Assembly: GCA_963739385.1 (NCBI GenBank)
Contig: CAVUAI010000070.1
Coordinates: 1-64,000 of the forward strand
Source: VAZQ01 sp963739385
GTDB lineage: Bacteria; Pseudomonadota; Alphaproteobacteria; Rhizobiales; Xanthobacteraceae
Length of the DNA: 64,000 nt
Reading direction: 5' to 3'
This document shows, one piece after another, positions 35,401-44,203 of this stretch. The translations under genes were made by a program, and so were the position numbers. A model generated the notes under the pieces. It worked only from the letters and a program-made list of their open reading frames with translations, ran no database searches and had not been told where the DNA came from. How positions within the stretch are numbered: position 1 is the stretch's first letter; each line of letters begins with the position of its first letter.

Positions 35401-36246
35401 TCAGTGTGCCATGAGTACCGGCAATTCTGCGTTGCTCAGGATGTAGCGGGTGGTGCCGCCAAAGATCATCTGCCGCAGTCTACTCTGCGTGTAGGCACCC
35501 TTGATCAGGAGATCACAGCCCAGTGCCTTCGCGTGGGCCAAGATCACCTCACCCGTCAGGCGGCCATCGAGACCGACGGTCAACGGTTTTGCCGGCACCG
35601 CGTTCAATTGCAGATACCGGCAGAGTTGCTGCCCGGTTGGTCCCGGTACCGCTGCTCCGCCTTCGACCGTCAATACGATGACGCGGCTGGCACGCTTGAG
35701 GATGGGCATCGCAAAAGCGGTGGCGCGCGCCTGCTCGGTGCTGCAATTCCACGCAATCAAGACATTCGTGCCCATCTGAGGCTGCGGCCGCGGCGGTGCG
35801 ATCAAGACCGGCCGGCCGCTCTCGAACAAGCCAGCTTCAAGCGTGGTCATCCGTGGGCCCCTCGGATCGCGACCGGGCCGGCCCAGGACAATCACATCGA
35901 AGACCCGACCATGGCTCCCTACAAAGTGGTCACCCTCGGGGGCGCCTTCCAACCAGGCGCTCGACAGGGCCTTGGTGTCACCTCCGCACGACACACCATG
36001 CTCGCGCATGAAGCTCTCGAAAAGGCTCCGGCTCTGCTTCTCATTTTCCGCGAGTTCCTGATCGAACGCCGGTATCGGCACCGCGCCGACGTCCCCGATT
36101 GCGAAGGCAGTGGGCGGGATCGCAACCCGCAAGGCGAACCCTTCGATGTAGCTGTCGAACTGCCGCGCGAGACGGAGTGCGGTCTGCAACGTCGAGTCCA
36201 TGAGATCATGCTGTTCGACCGGAACGAGAATGGTCCTGAACCCCAT
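35401..36246 (-). CDS. Universal stress protein, tandem Usp domains
   Basis: 281 residues with two Usp-like alpha/beta domains: MGFRTILVPVEQHDLMDSTL opens the first (1-140), GTNVLIAWNCSTEQARATAF the second. The C-terminal GCDLLIKGAYTQSRLRQMIF then GGTTRYILSNAELPVLMAH is the family signature near the nucleotide site. GGAG six bases before ATG at 36246 fixes the start; the longer frame upstream lies in an R3 repeat. Usp proteins support survival under stress. No operon partner is seen. Confidence 0.9.
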   Translation of the reverse strand: MGFRTILVPVEQHDLMDSTLQTALRLARQFDSYIEGFALRVAIPPTAFAIGDVGAVPIPAFDQELAENEKQSRSLFESFMREHGVSCGGDTKALSSAWLEGAPEGDHFVGSHGRVFDVIVLGRPGRDPRGPRMTTLEAGLFESGRPVLIAPPRPQPQMGTNVLIAWNCSTEQARATAFAMPILKRASRVIVLTVEGGAAVPGPTGQQLCRYLQLNAVPAKPLTVGLDGRLTGEVILAHAKALGCDLLIKGAYTQSRLRQMIFGGTTRYILSNAELPVLMAH

Positions 36247-36423
36247 GGCGATCTCCAATTCGAGCGCAAGTGGCCCGCCCTGCGCGCGCGGGACGCTCGA
36301 AGGGGTCCCGGACAACAAGTTGGACGGAGGACCGAACGCTCTGGGATGGCGTCTCGGCGGCTCCGCGATTTTACCCAGACAGTGTCGAGACAAAAAGAGG
36401 CAATGGGGCTTGCGGTGGCCCGG

Positions 36424-36505
36424 AAGTGCGGTGCGCGGGCGAAGCGGTGCACCGCTGATCCGGGACCGTTGCGAAGGCGAGGTGCGCGGGTCAAGCCCGC
36501 GCATG
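36424..36505. repeat. Partial R3 repeat
   Basis: Holds gcggtgcaccgctgatccgg and gaaggcgaggtgcgcgggtc, lacking the outer gtgtccc arm, and ends in the cgcgggtcaagcccgcgcatgac hairpin. Confidence 0.65.
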
Positions 36506-36531
36506 ACGGGTGACGGATCGAACCGCGTCCG

Positions 36532-38008
36532 TCAGCGAATTGCGGGCGTGCGCGGCTCCGCCAGCACGCCGAACGGCCGGGCCGCCTCGAAGGCGCGGCT
36601 GGCGCGCAGGACGAGGGCGTCGGCGCCGATGGCGCCGACGATCTGCAGGCCGATCGGGAGGCCGGCGCGGGTCAGGCCGCAGGGAATGGACGCCGCCGGC
36701 GACTGCGTCAGGTTGAACGGATAGCTGAAGGGCGACCAGCCGGTCCACGCCTCGCCCCAGTCGCCCGACGGCGGCACCAGATGGCCGGCTTCGAAGGCGG
36801 CGAGCGGCATGGCCGGCGTCAACAGAAGGTCGTAGCGATCGAAGAAGCGCGCACAGGCGCCGTGCAGCTCCGCGCGCGCGAGCTGGGCGCGGATATAGTC
36901 GATCACCGAGGTCTTTAGCCCGCGCGCCGCGCCGGCCACGAGGCCGGGATCGGCGAGCTCGCGCACGCGCGCGTCGTCAAAGGACTGCAGCACCGCCGCG
37001 GCCGACGACCACCACAAGGTGTCCCAGGCCGCGATCGGGTCGCCGCCCAGATCCGGATCGGCTTCCTTGACATGGGCGCCGAGCGCCGCGAACACGCTCC
37101 GCCGCGGACTTCACCGCCGCCGCGACCTCGGGCTCGACGCGCGTGGCGTAGCCGAGCCGCGGCGAGTACGCGAAACGCAGGCCGGCGACGCCGTCGTCGA
37201 GGCCCTCGCGGAAGTCGGGCGCGGGCGTGGTCCAGGCGTAGACGTCGCGCTGGTCGGGCGCGGCCATGACGGTGAGCGCCAGCGCCGCATCGGCGACCGA
37301 TCGCGTGAGCAAGCCGACATGCGCCAGCGTTCCGAGCGGCGCCGCCGGCCAGGCCGGCACGCGCGCGCGCGTCGGCTTGATGCCGTAGCTGCCGCCGAAC
37401 GCGGCCGGGATGCGGATCGATCCGCCGCCGTCGGTGCCGACATGGATGCTGCCCATGCCGAGAACGACCGCGGCCACGCCGCCGCCGGTGGAGCCGCCGG
37501 GCGTCATGCGCGTGTCCCACGGATTGCGCGTCACCCCGGTCAACGGGCTGTCGGTGACGGCCTTCCAGCCGAACTCGGGCATCGCGGTCTTGCCGATGAC
37601 GATGGCGCCCTGCTCGCGCAGGCGCGCCACCGCCGGCGCATCCTGCGCCGCCGGCGCCTCCGCGGTGAGCCGCGATCCGAACCGCGTGGGCATGCCGGCG
37701 ACCAGGAGGTTGTCCTTGATGCCGACCGCGACGCCGTCGAGCAGGCCGCGCGGCGCGCCCGCCATCCAGCGCGCCTCGGATTCGCGCGCGCTGCGCCGCG
37801 CGCCCTCGCGATCGAGGCAGCACCAGGCATTCACCACGCCGTCGTGACGGTCGACCTGGTCGAGCACGGCATCGACCGTCTCGAGCGGCGAGAGCGCCTT
37901 GCGCCGGTAGCGCGCGATGAGCTCCGCCGCCGGCAGGAAGGCGATGGCGTCACTGGGCGCTTGCGTCGTGATGCTGGCGTCCTCCGTTCGCACCCGATCG
38001 TATCGCAC
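36532..38008 (-). CDS. Amidase (amidase signature family), frameshifted
   Basis: About 490 residues if one inserted C near 37096 is removed. The catalytic lysine is in GVAVGIKDNLLVAGMPTRFG; the glycine/serine stretch is TPGGSTGGGVAAVV, where the usual cis-serine pair reads Ser-Thr; the nucleophile serine is in GTDGGGSIRIPAAFGGSYGI. The C-terminal half continues FAALGAHVKEADPDLGG, LLTPAMPLAAF and SIPCGLTRAGLPIGLQIVG. The family hydrolyses amides to acids and ammonia; the substrate is open. The start may be GTG at 38008 or GTG six codons later. A single gene, flanked by repeats. Confidence 0.75.
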
Positions 38009-38091
38009 GACGGGCGCAGCGGGCCACTGCTGCGCGCGCCCGACAGAAGCCCGGGCGGAGTAGGGAGGACAGGAAACGCGATCTCTCCGTC

Positions 38092-38626
38092 GTCATGCCC
38101 GCGCAAGCGGGCATCCAGTAATCCGTGGAGGCGCGATCGGAGCCGAAGTCGTGCCTCAAACCTGGTCCGGCGATTACTGGATCGTCCGCTTGCGCGGACG
38201 ATGACAGCCGAGAGCGGTGCTCAAGTTACGCCTACGGGACGGGGGAAGGGACGAAGGCATGACAAACCGCCGGACAGACGCCCGCCGTTGTCATGCCCGC
38301 GAAAAACCGCCGGCCGTTGTCATGCCCGCGCAAGCGGGCATCCAGTAATCCGTGCAGAGGCGATCGGAGCCGAGGCCGTGCCTCAAGCCTGGTCCGGCGA
38401 TTACTGGATCGTCCGCTTGCGCGGACGATGACAGCAGAGAGCGCGTCTGAAGTTACGCCTACGGGACGGGGGACGAAGGCATGACAAACCGCGGACAAAC
38501 CGCCGGCCGTTGTCATGCCCGCGCAGGCGGGCATCCAGTAATCCGTGCAGAGGCGATCGGAGCCGAAGCCGTGCCTCAAACCTGGTCCGGCGATTACTGG
38601 ATCGTCCGCTTGCGCGGACGATGACA
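38092..38626. repeat. Three 115-bp palindromic repeats, family R4
   Basis: Copies at 38092-38206, 38319-38433 and 38512-38626, all exactly 115 bp. Each begins gtcatgcccgcgcaagcggg and ends cttgcgcggacgatgac, with inner catccagtaatcc paired to gattactggat. A fragment of the left end is at 38290-38300. The similar spacers (acgcctacgggacg..gacgaaggcatgacaaacc) suggest tandem growth. Confidence 0.9.
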
Positions 38627-38690
38627 GCCGAGAGGCCAGCGCCTACGGGACGAAGGAGGAGGCAATGAACGGGGCGCCCCCACGCGCGTT

Positions 38691-39833
38691 TCACTTCGCC
38701 GGCGGGCGCGCGGCGGGGTCGATCTCGACGGTGGCGGTCATGCCGGCCGCAAGCACGACGTCGGGCGGCACCTGGTCGATATGGACGCGGACCGGGATGC
38801 GCTGGGCCAGGCGCACCCAGGTGAAGATGGGGTTGACGGTCGCGACCCCCTGCCCGTTGGGCTGGGCGTTCGACACATTGATGGCGCGGGCGATGCTGTC
38901 GACGTGGCCGCGCACGACGTCGCTGTAGCCCATGAGCTTGATGCGGGCGGGATCGCCGACGCGGATGGGCGCGATGTTGGTCTCCTCGAAATAGCCGTCG
39001 ACCCAGAACGAATGGGCGTCGACCACCGAGATGGTGTTGACGCCGACATTGACGTAGTCGCCGAGCTGCGCGAGCAGGTTGGTGACGTAGCCGTCGACCG
39101 GCGAGACGATGCGCGTGCGCTCGAGATTGACCTGCGCCTGGTGGAGCTGGGCCTTGGCCTGCGCCAGGCTCGCCTCCGCGCTCAGGCGCTGCGCGTCCAG
39201 CGCCTGCACCTGCCGCTGCGCCAGGTTGAGGTTCTCCTGCGCGGTCTGCACCGCGGCCTCCTGCTCGTGCAGCTGGGAGGTGAACTGCTGGGCATTCTGA
39301 ACGGTGCCCCAGCCTTCGTTCGCCAGCGTCGTGTAGCGTCCGGCCTGCTGCTGCGCGAACACGAGCGCCGCCTTCGCGCGGTCGAGCTGCGCCTGGTTGG
39401 CACTGATCTGCGCCTGCTGCACGGCCACCTGCGCCTCGACGTTCTGCACGCTCGCCTGCGCCTGCTGCACCGCCGCCTCGGACTGGTGGACGGCGATGCG
39501 GTAGTTGGTGGGATCGATCTCCATCAGCAGATCGCCCTTGTGGACGTATTTGTTGTCGATGATGGGCAGCTCGACGATGCGCCCCGCGACCTCCGGCGCC
39601 ATGGTGACGACATAGGCGCGCACGGTGGCGTCGCGCGTCCACGGCGCTCCCATGTAGGCGCTCCACATCCCCCAGCCGAGCAGCGCGGCAAGCGCGACGG
39701 TCGCCAGCGTGATCAGGACCGGAAGGATCCGCCGGCGGCGGCGGACGGGCGCGACCGATGCGGGGGCCGCGAGCGACGGGACGGGGTCATCGGCGGGCTT
39801 GCCGCGCTTCGAGGTGATTTCGGTCACGGTCAT
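38691..39833 (-). CDS. HlyD/EmrA-family membrane fusion protein (aromatic acid efflux adaptor)
   Basis: 380 residues with one N-terminal membrane helix (ILPVLITLATVALAALLGWG, about 36-55). A lipoyl half (VAGRIVELPIIDNKYVHKGD), a long Gln/Ala-rich coiled coil (about 110-230), and the second lipoyl half LERTRIVSPVDGYVTNLLAQ follow. The barrel segment DAHSFWVDGYFEETNIAPIR is typical of AaeA/EmrA-like adaptors. It starts ten bases after the DUF1656 gene, and the FUSC permease lies upstream: the usual order of p-hydroxybenzoate-type efflux systems. Confidence 0.92.
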   Translation of the reverse strand: MTVTEITSKRGKPADDPVPSLAAPASVAPVRRRRRILPVLITLATVALAALLGWGMWSAYMGAPWTRDATVRAYVVTMAPEVAGRIVELPIIDNKYVHKGDLLMEIDPTNYRIAVHQSEAAVQQAQASVQNVEAQVAVQQAQISANQAQLDRAKAALVFAQQQAGRYTTLANEGWGTVQNAQQFTSQLHEQEAAVQTAQENLNLAQRQVQALDAQRLSAEASLAQAKAQLHQAQVNLERTRIVSPVDGYVTNLLAQLGDYVNVGVNTISVVDAHSFWVDGYFEETNIAPIRVGDPARIKLMGYSDVVRGHVDSIARAINVSNAQPNGQGVATVNPIFTWVRLAQRIPVRVHIDQVPPDVVLAAGMTATVEIDPAARPPAK

Positions 39834-39843
39834 GATGACGGGC

Positions 39844-40047
39844 TCAGCGTGCGATGATCAGGATCCAGGACGAGAGAACGATGATGTAGACGGCGAACAC
39901 GAACAGCGACGGGTGCCAGACGTAGTGCAGCAGGCCGTAGCGGTCGGCGACCCGGCGCAGCGCGATGGTCGCGATCCAGGCCGCGACCATCATCAGCGAG
40001 ATCGGCGCAACGTAGACGCCGAACAGATCGATCTCCGTGAACCTCAT
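39844..40047 (-). CDS. DUF1656 small membrane protein (AaeX-like)
   Basis: 67 residues: MRFTEIDLFGVYVAPISLMM, VAAWIATIALRRVADRYGLL and FAVYIIVLSSWILIIAR, giving two membrane helices. DUF1656 proteins accompany FUSC permeases and HlyD adaptors. The gene overlaps the FUSC stop by four bases (ATGA) and precedes the adaptor, so all three are probably one coupled operon. Its individual role in the pump is not known. Confidence 0.92.
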   Translation of the reverse strand: MRFTEIDLFGVYVAPISLMMVAAWIATIALRRVADRYGLLHYVWHPSLFVFAVYIIVLSSWILIIAR

Positions 40048-42101
40048 GCCGGCGCTCCCCTGTCGAGATACGCGAGATGGCGGGACAGCGCCTCGGAGAC
40101 GACCAGGACCAATCCGCGCGCCCGCAACGCGAGGGTCGTCTGCGGCCCGGCTTCGGGAGCGGAGGCGAGGCGGCGGTCAAGTTCGCGCAGCCGCGCGATC
40201 GCGAGGGCGCAGTTGCCCTGCGCGAAGGCTGCGAGCGCGGCGTCGAGCGCGGCGCCTTCCCCAAGCCGCGGAGCCATGTCGCGAAGCTCGATCATCCCGT
40301 TGCCGATCGCCAGCGCCGCCAAGAGTTGCGCGCGCTGCAGCGGATCGGCCTCGGCCGGCATGGCCGCGAGCCGGCCGTAGATGCGGCCGTCCCAATCCTC
40401 CGGCGCCGGCGGGCGGGGACCGACCGCGAGGCGGCGCAGGTCGCGCAGCGTGAGATCGAGCAGGCGGCGCGTCCGCAGCGCCGGCGACAGCGGCGGCAGC
40501 AGGCGGAATGCGACCGGTGCGAGGATGCACGCGACGACGATCGCCAGCGCGCTGTTGTAGAACTGCGCCGTGTCGTAGGTCATCGGATTGGTGGGCGCGA
40601 CGAGCGGCATGAGGATGTAGGCCATGGCGGTGAACACGGCCAGCGCCGCCGGCCGGCGGCTCCACGCCAGGACGAAGCCGACCGGCACGAGGTAGAGACC
40701 GAGCGCGACGCAGAAGGCCGGGAATGTCTGCAGGGCGGGCAGCACGGCGAACGTGATGACGGCCGAGCCGATGACGCCGGCGGCGGCGCCGAGCGCGAAG
40801 GCGACGGCACCGGCGTAGGCCATATCGCCGCGCGGCGAGAGCAACAGGACCATGATCGCGGCGAACACGATCGCGAGCGCGCCGCTCGGCCACGCGGTGA
40901 CGACCCAGAACAGCTCGACCGCGGCGATGGTGACGAACGCGCGCGCCGCATTGACGAGAGCCGGCAGCCAATCGGGCAAGGTCAGCCGGAAGCGCCGGCC
41001 GGCGGGAGGCCGGCCGGGCGCATCGACGAGCAGCGCCAGCGCGTCGAGCACATGCACCAGGCCGTCGAGCGCCTTGGCGGTCTCGTCGGCGAGCAGCCGC
41101 AGCGACGGCGTGCGGGCCGGCAGCGCGATGAGCGTCCGCGCCGCCTGCGCGCAGGCGCGCGCGAAGCGCCAGCGGATCGGCCATCCAGCGCGCCGGCGCG
41201 CCCGGCTCGCGCGCCGAGCGCAGCTCCGGCGGCAGGCTGCGACAGATCAATTCCGCCGGCCGGCACTCCTCCTCCGGCAAGCGGCCGAGATGGGTCGCAA
41301 CCGCGCGCCAGCCGTCCAGCGCGCGGAACAGGCCGTGGATGGCGCCCTGCAGGATCGGCGAGTGGTAGCGCAGCTCGCTCGAATTCTCCGAGCGCTTCGT
41401 CGATCACGGGATCGAGCGCGATGACGCGGCGGACGAACTCGCGCCGCTCGGCCTGCGTGTCCGGCAGCTGCGTCGGCGCCAGCGCCAGCATGCGCACAAA
41501 GCGATCGGCGATGCCGGCCGCCAGACCGGCGAAGGTCTGCGCGAGCTGCCGGCGGGCGCCGCCGAGATCGGTCCCGGCGAGAACGACGCCGGCGCACACG
41601 ATCCCGATGCAGATCGCGCTGGCGCGCGTCGACCGCAAGCAGGAAGACGCTCGGGCTCGCGCCTCCGGTCGCGCCCAGCGTGTCGGCGGCGATGATCGCG
41701 GCGGTATAGCCGGCGAGCGCGGCGGCGTAGGACGCGAAGTTCTTCAGCACCGTGGCGGCGAACGCGCAGACGCCGCCCCACAGGGCGAGGAGCCCGAGGA
41801 AGGCGATCCGGTCCTGCGGAAAGAACGCGGTCAGCACGACGATCATGACGGCGCCGATCACGGTGCCGATCACCCGGAACCAGCCCTTGCGCAGCGAAGC
41901 GCCAAGCTGCGGCTGGCACATGATCGCCGCGGTGGCGCCGGCCCAGGACGGATTGTCGAGCTGGAGCCAGAACGCGACGAAGAGGGCGAGGCAGACGGAC
42001 ACCCACAGCCGGACGCCGAAGAGGAGCGGCGCGCCCGCGCCGGCAAGCGCATCCGTCAGGTCAAACCGAGGGCGCATCGCGCCGGTTGCCGGGCTTGTCA
42101 T
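40044..42101 (-). pseudogene. FUSC-family aromatic acid exporter permease (AaeB-like), three +1 frameshifts
   Basis: An inner-membrane permease of about 685 residues read in pieces. N-terminal: MTSPATGAMRPRFDLTDALA, LWVSVCLALFVAFWLQLDNP, QPQLGASLRKGWFRVIGTVI. After one extra base near 41633: RASAICIGIVCAGVVLAGTD. After another near 41385: SSELRYHSPILQGAIHGL. After a third near 41175 the original frame returns: the C-terminal FUSC half with SGALAIVFAAIMVLLLSPRG. Stops lie in the shifted windows, so as written no full permease is made. Similarity is otherwise undamaged; sequencing error is a fair alternative to decay. Confidence 0.8.
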
Positions 42102-42614
42102 GGCGTTGCCGTGCTCCACTTATCGGCGTCCACGAAGGCGGGCGATCGTGATCAGGTCTTCAAAGGCGTCGCCGGGCGATCGCCGGCGTCTCCCTCCATT
42201 GCGTTTAAGCCTTTGGCGCAGGATGCTTTAGCGATATTGCCCCGCCTGACGTGACCTTGCGCCTATTGCCGGCTGCAGGGGGCAATGGACGACCGCGAGC
42301 GCACAGGCCCCCTCACCCGGCGCCTGGCGGCCGGTGGCCTCTCCCCGCCAGCGGGCGCGGTGGAGCGCGCGGCATGGCCGGTGCGGCGGGACGCATGGGG
42401 TTGGCGCGGCACAAAGGCGCGATGCCGTCGTCTGGCCGTTGCGCTATGATGCCAAGTCACTCGTTTTCATCATGTTCGCATCCGGTCCCGTCGCACGACC
42501 CAACTGGCGTGGCGATGCGGCCGCGGGCCCGAAGCACAGCCGGAAGGACGAGTACTCGGAAAGACATTCTGCAACCGGTTGTGTGACCCCCGACAGTGCC
42601 GCGGACTCGGTGTG
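42102..42614. other. Upstream region of the FUSC operon, no gene seen
   Basis: No supported gene. Bases 42160-42180 hold a gtcgccgggcgatcgccggcg palindrome that could be an operator or hairpin close to the operon start. A divergent LysR gene, common beside such systems, is absent. Confidence 0.4.
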
Positions 42615-42719
42615 CTCCCCTCCCCCTTGTGGGGAGGGGTTGGGGGTGGGGTCGATGTTGCTGGACGCACCTTCCGCAACAACTACGACCCCTCCCCAAC
42701 CCTCCCCACGAGGGGGGGG
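42615..42719. repeat. Palindromic interspersed repeat, family R2
   Basis: Third R2 copy; the right arm is slightly eroded (cctccccacgaggggggggc). Flanks again pair as ggactcggtgtg / cagaccgagtttg. Confidence 0.85.
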
Positions 42720-42799
42720 CAGACCGAGTTTGCCGATAGGTTATCGAGTCACGCGATGTGATCCGCGCATGAACGACGTGGGCACGAGGGAGGAAAGGA

Positions 42800-43909
42800 A
42801 TGACGAACCGCCGGCAAGTGCTGAAGGCGACGCTCGGGCTGCCATTGTCCGCGGCCGGACTTGCGCTCGCGCCGCATCGGCTTGACGCGCAGGAGCCGTG
42901 GCCGACGCGCACGATCACGCTGGTGGTGCCGTTCCCGCCCGGCGGCACCGCCGACTTCGCCGGCCGCCCGCTCGCCGCACATCTCACCGAGAAGCTCGGG
43001 CAGAACGTCGTCATCGAAAACAAGGGCGGCGCGGGCGGCGGGATCGGGCACGCCTATGTCGCGCGCGCCGAGCCCGACGGCTACACCATCATGATCGCGC
43101 TGCCGTCGCTCGCCGTCATTCCCGAAGGCAACCGGCTGCAGGGCAAGCCGCCCGGCTACGAGATGGACCAGTTCGTGCCGCTCGCGCGCATGTTCGCCGA
43201 TCCGATGATCCTGGCGGTGAAGAAATCCTCGCCGTGGAATTCGCTGCAGGACTTCATCGCGGCGGTGCGGGACAACCCCGGCCGCATCCCCTACGGCTCG
43301 TCCGGGCACCTGGGCACCGTCCATCTGGCGATGGAGATGTTTCTCAACGCCGCGCAGCTCAAGATGATTCACGTGCCGTACCAGGGCGGCGGGCCGGCGT
43401 TCAACGCGCTCCTGTCGGACCAGGTGCCGGTGTTGCCGACGCTGGAGTCGATCGGCAAGGGCCAGCTCGACGCCGGCAACATCCGCGTGCTGGCGCAATG
43501 GGGCACCGAACGGCTGGCGAGCTTTCCGCACGCGCCGACGATGCAGGAGGCGGGATATCCGGAGGTGATCTACATCCTGTGGGCGGGCGTGTTCGCGCCG
43601 CGGAAGACGCCCGCGCACGTGACGCGCATCCTGCGCGACGCGATCCGCCCGTTCATGCAGGACAAGGCCGTGGTCGAGCGCTTCGTGAAGGCGGGCAGCC
43701 AGGTCTCCTACCTGGACGGACCGGACTTCGAGCGGTTTCTCGAGGCCGACACCGATCGGCTGCTGCAAGGTGGTGCGCAAGATCGGGCTGTCGTAGGGGC
43801 GGCGGGATCCGCACGGGGCGGGGCGCCAACGGGCGAACTGATGCTGTGTCCCGGATGCGGTGCAGCGCGAAGCAGCGCGGATAAGTTTACGCAGTCTGCG
43901 CAAGCTTGA
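42800..43909 (+). CDS. Bug/TctC-family periplasmic binding protein, C-terminus frameshifted into a repeat
   Basis: A strong GAGGGAGGAAAGGA precedes ATG. The signal is MTNRRQVLKATLGLPLSAAG (Tat-like). Marks: WPTRTITLVVPFPPGGTADF, LGQNVVIENKGGAGGGIGHA, PDGYTIMIALPS, HVPYQGGGPAFNALLSDQV. Around 43765 one extra base shifts the frame; without it the protein ends RLLKVVRKIGLS with a stop at 43794-43796, the normal family end. As written the frame runs on 38 codons and into an R3 repeat. Orphan; no TctAB. Confidence 0.88.
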   Translation: MTNRRQVLKATLGLPLSAAGLALAPHRLDAQEPWPTRTITLVVPFPPGGTADFAGRPLAAHLTEKLGQNVVIENKGGAGGGIGHAYVARAEPDGYTIMIALPSLAVIPEGNRLQGKPPGYEMDQFVPLARMFADPMILAVKKSSPWNSLQDFIAAVRDNPGRIPYGSSGHLGTVHLAMEMFLNAAQLKMIHVPYQGGGPAFNALLSDQVPVLPTLESIGKGQLDAGNIRVLAQWGTERLASFPHAPTMQEAGYPEVIYILWAGVFAPRKTPAHVTRILRDAIRPFMQDKAVVERFVKAGSQVSYLDGPDFERFLEADTDRLLQGGAQDRAVVGAAGSARGGAPTGELMLCPGCGAARSSADKFTQSAQA

Positions 43910-44118
43910 TTGCGCTGCGAAGCGGTGCGCCGCTGATCCGGGACCGTCGCAAAGGCGGTGTGTGGAACGGTCCATGCAAGTCGGGTTTACCCGACTTGCG
44001 CGTTTGATCTCCGATCTCGGGTAAACCCGAGATCGGTGTCAGCAGCGCATCACAGCGCAGTCTAGCTTGCGCAGACTGCGTAAACTTGTCTGCGTGTGCT
44101 GCGCTGCGCCCGGGACAC
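43846..44118. repeat. R3 repeat with extra hairpin tiles
   Basis: Long R3 copy from gtgtcccggatgcggtg to cgcccgggacac. Internal palindromes include caagtcgggtttacccgacttg (43977-43998), gatctcgggtaaacccgagatc, and cgcagactgcgtaaacttgtctgcg. It contains the run-on codons of the preceding gene. Confidence 0.8.
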
Positions 44119-44203
44119 GCATTCCCATCGAAGCGATTGCTTTTTTTCGATGGATGCGCGGGTCAAGCCCGCGCATGACGAGGAGGAAGGAAGAACAAGC
44201 CGT

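Noticed and set aside
40077..42254. 725-codon rightward frame opposite the FUSC gene
   Set aside because: Arg/Asp/Gln-rich antisense shadow; FUSC and membrane helices are on the other strand.
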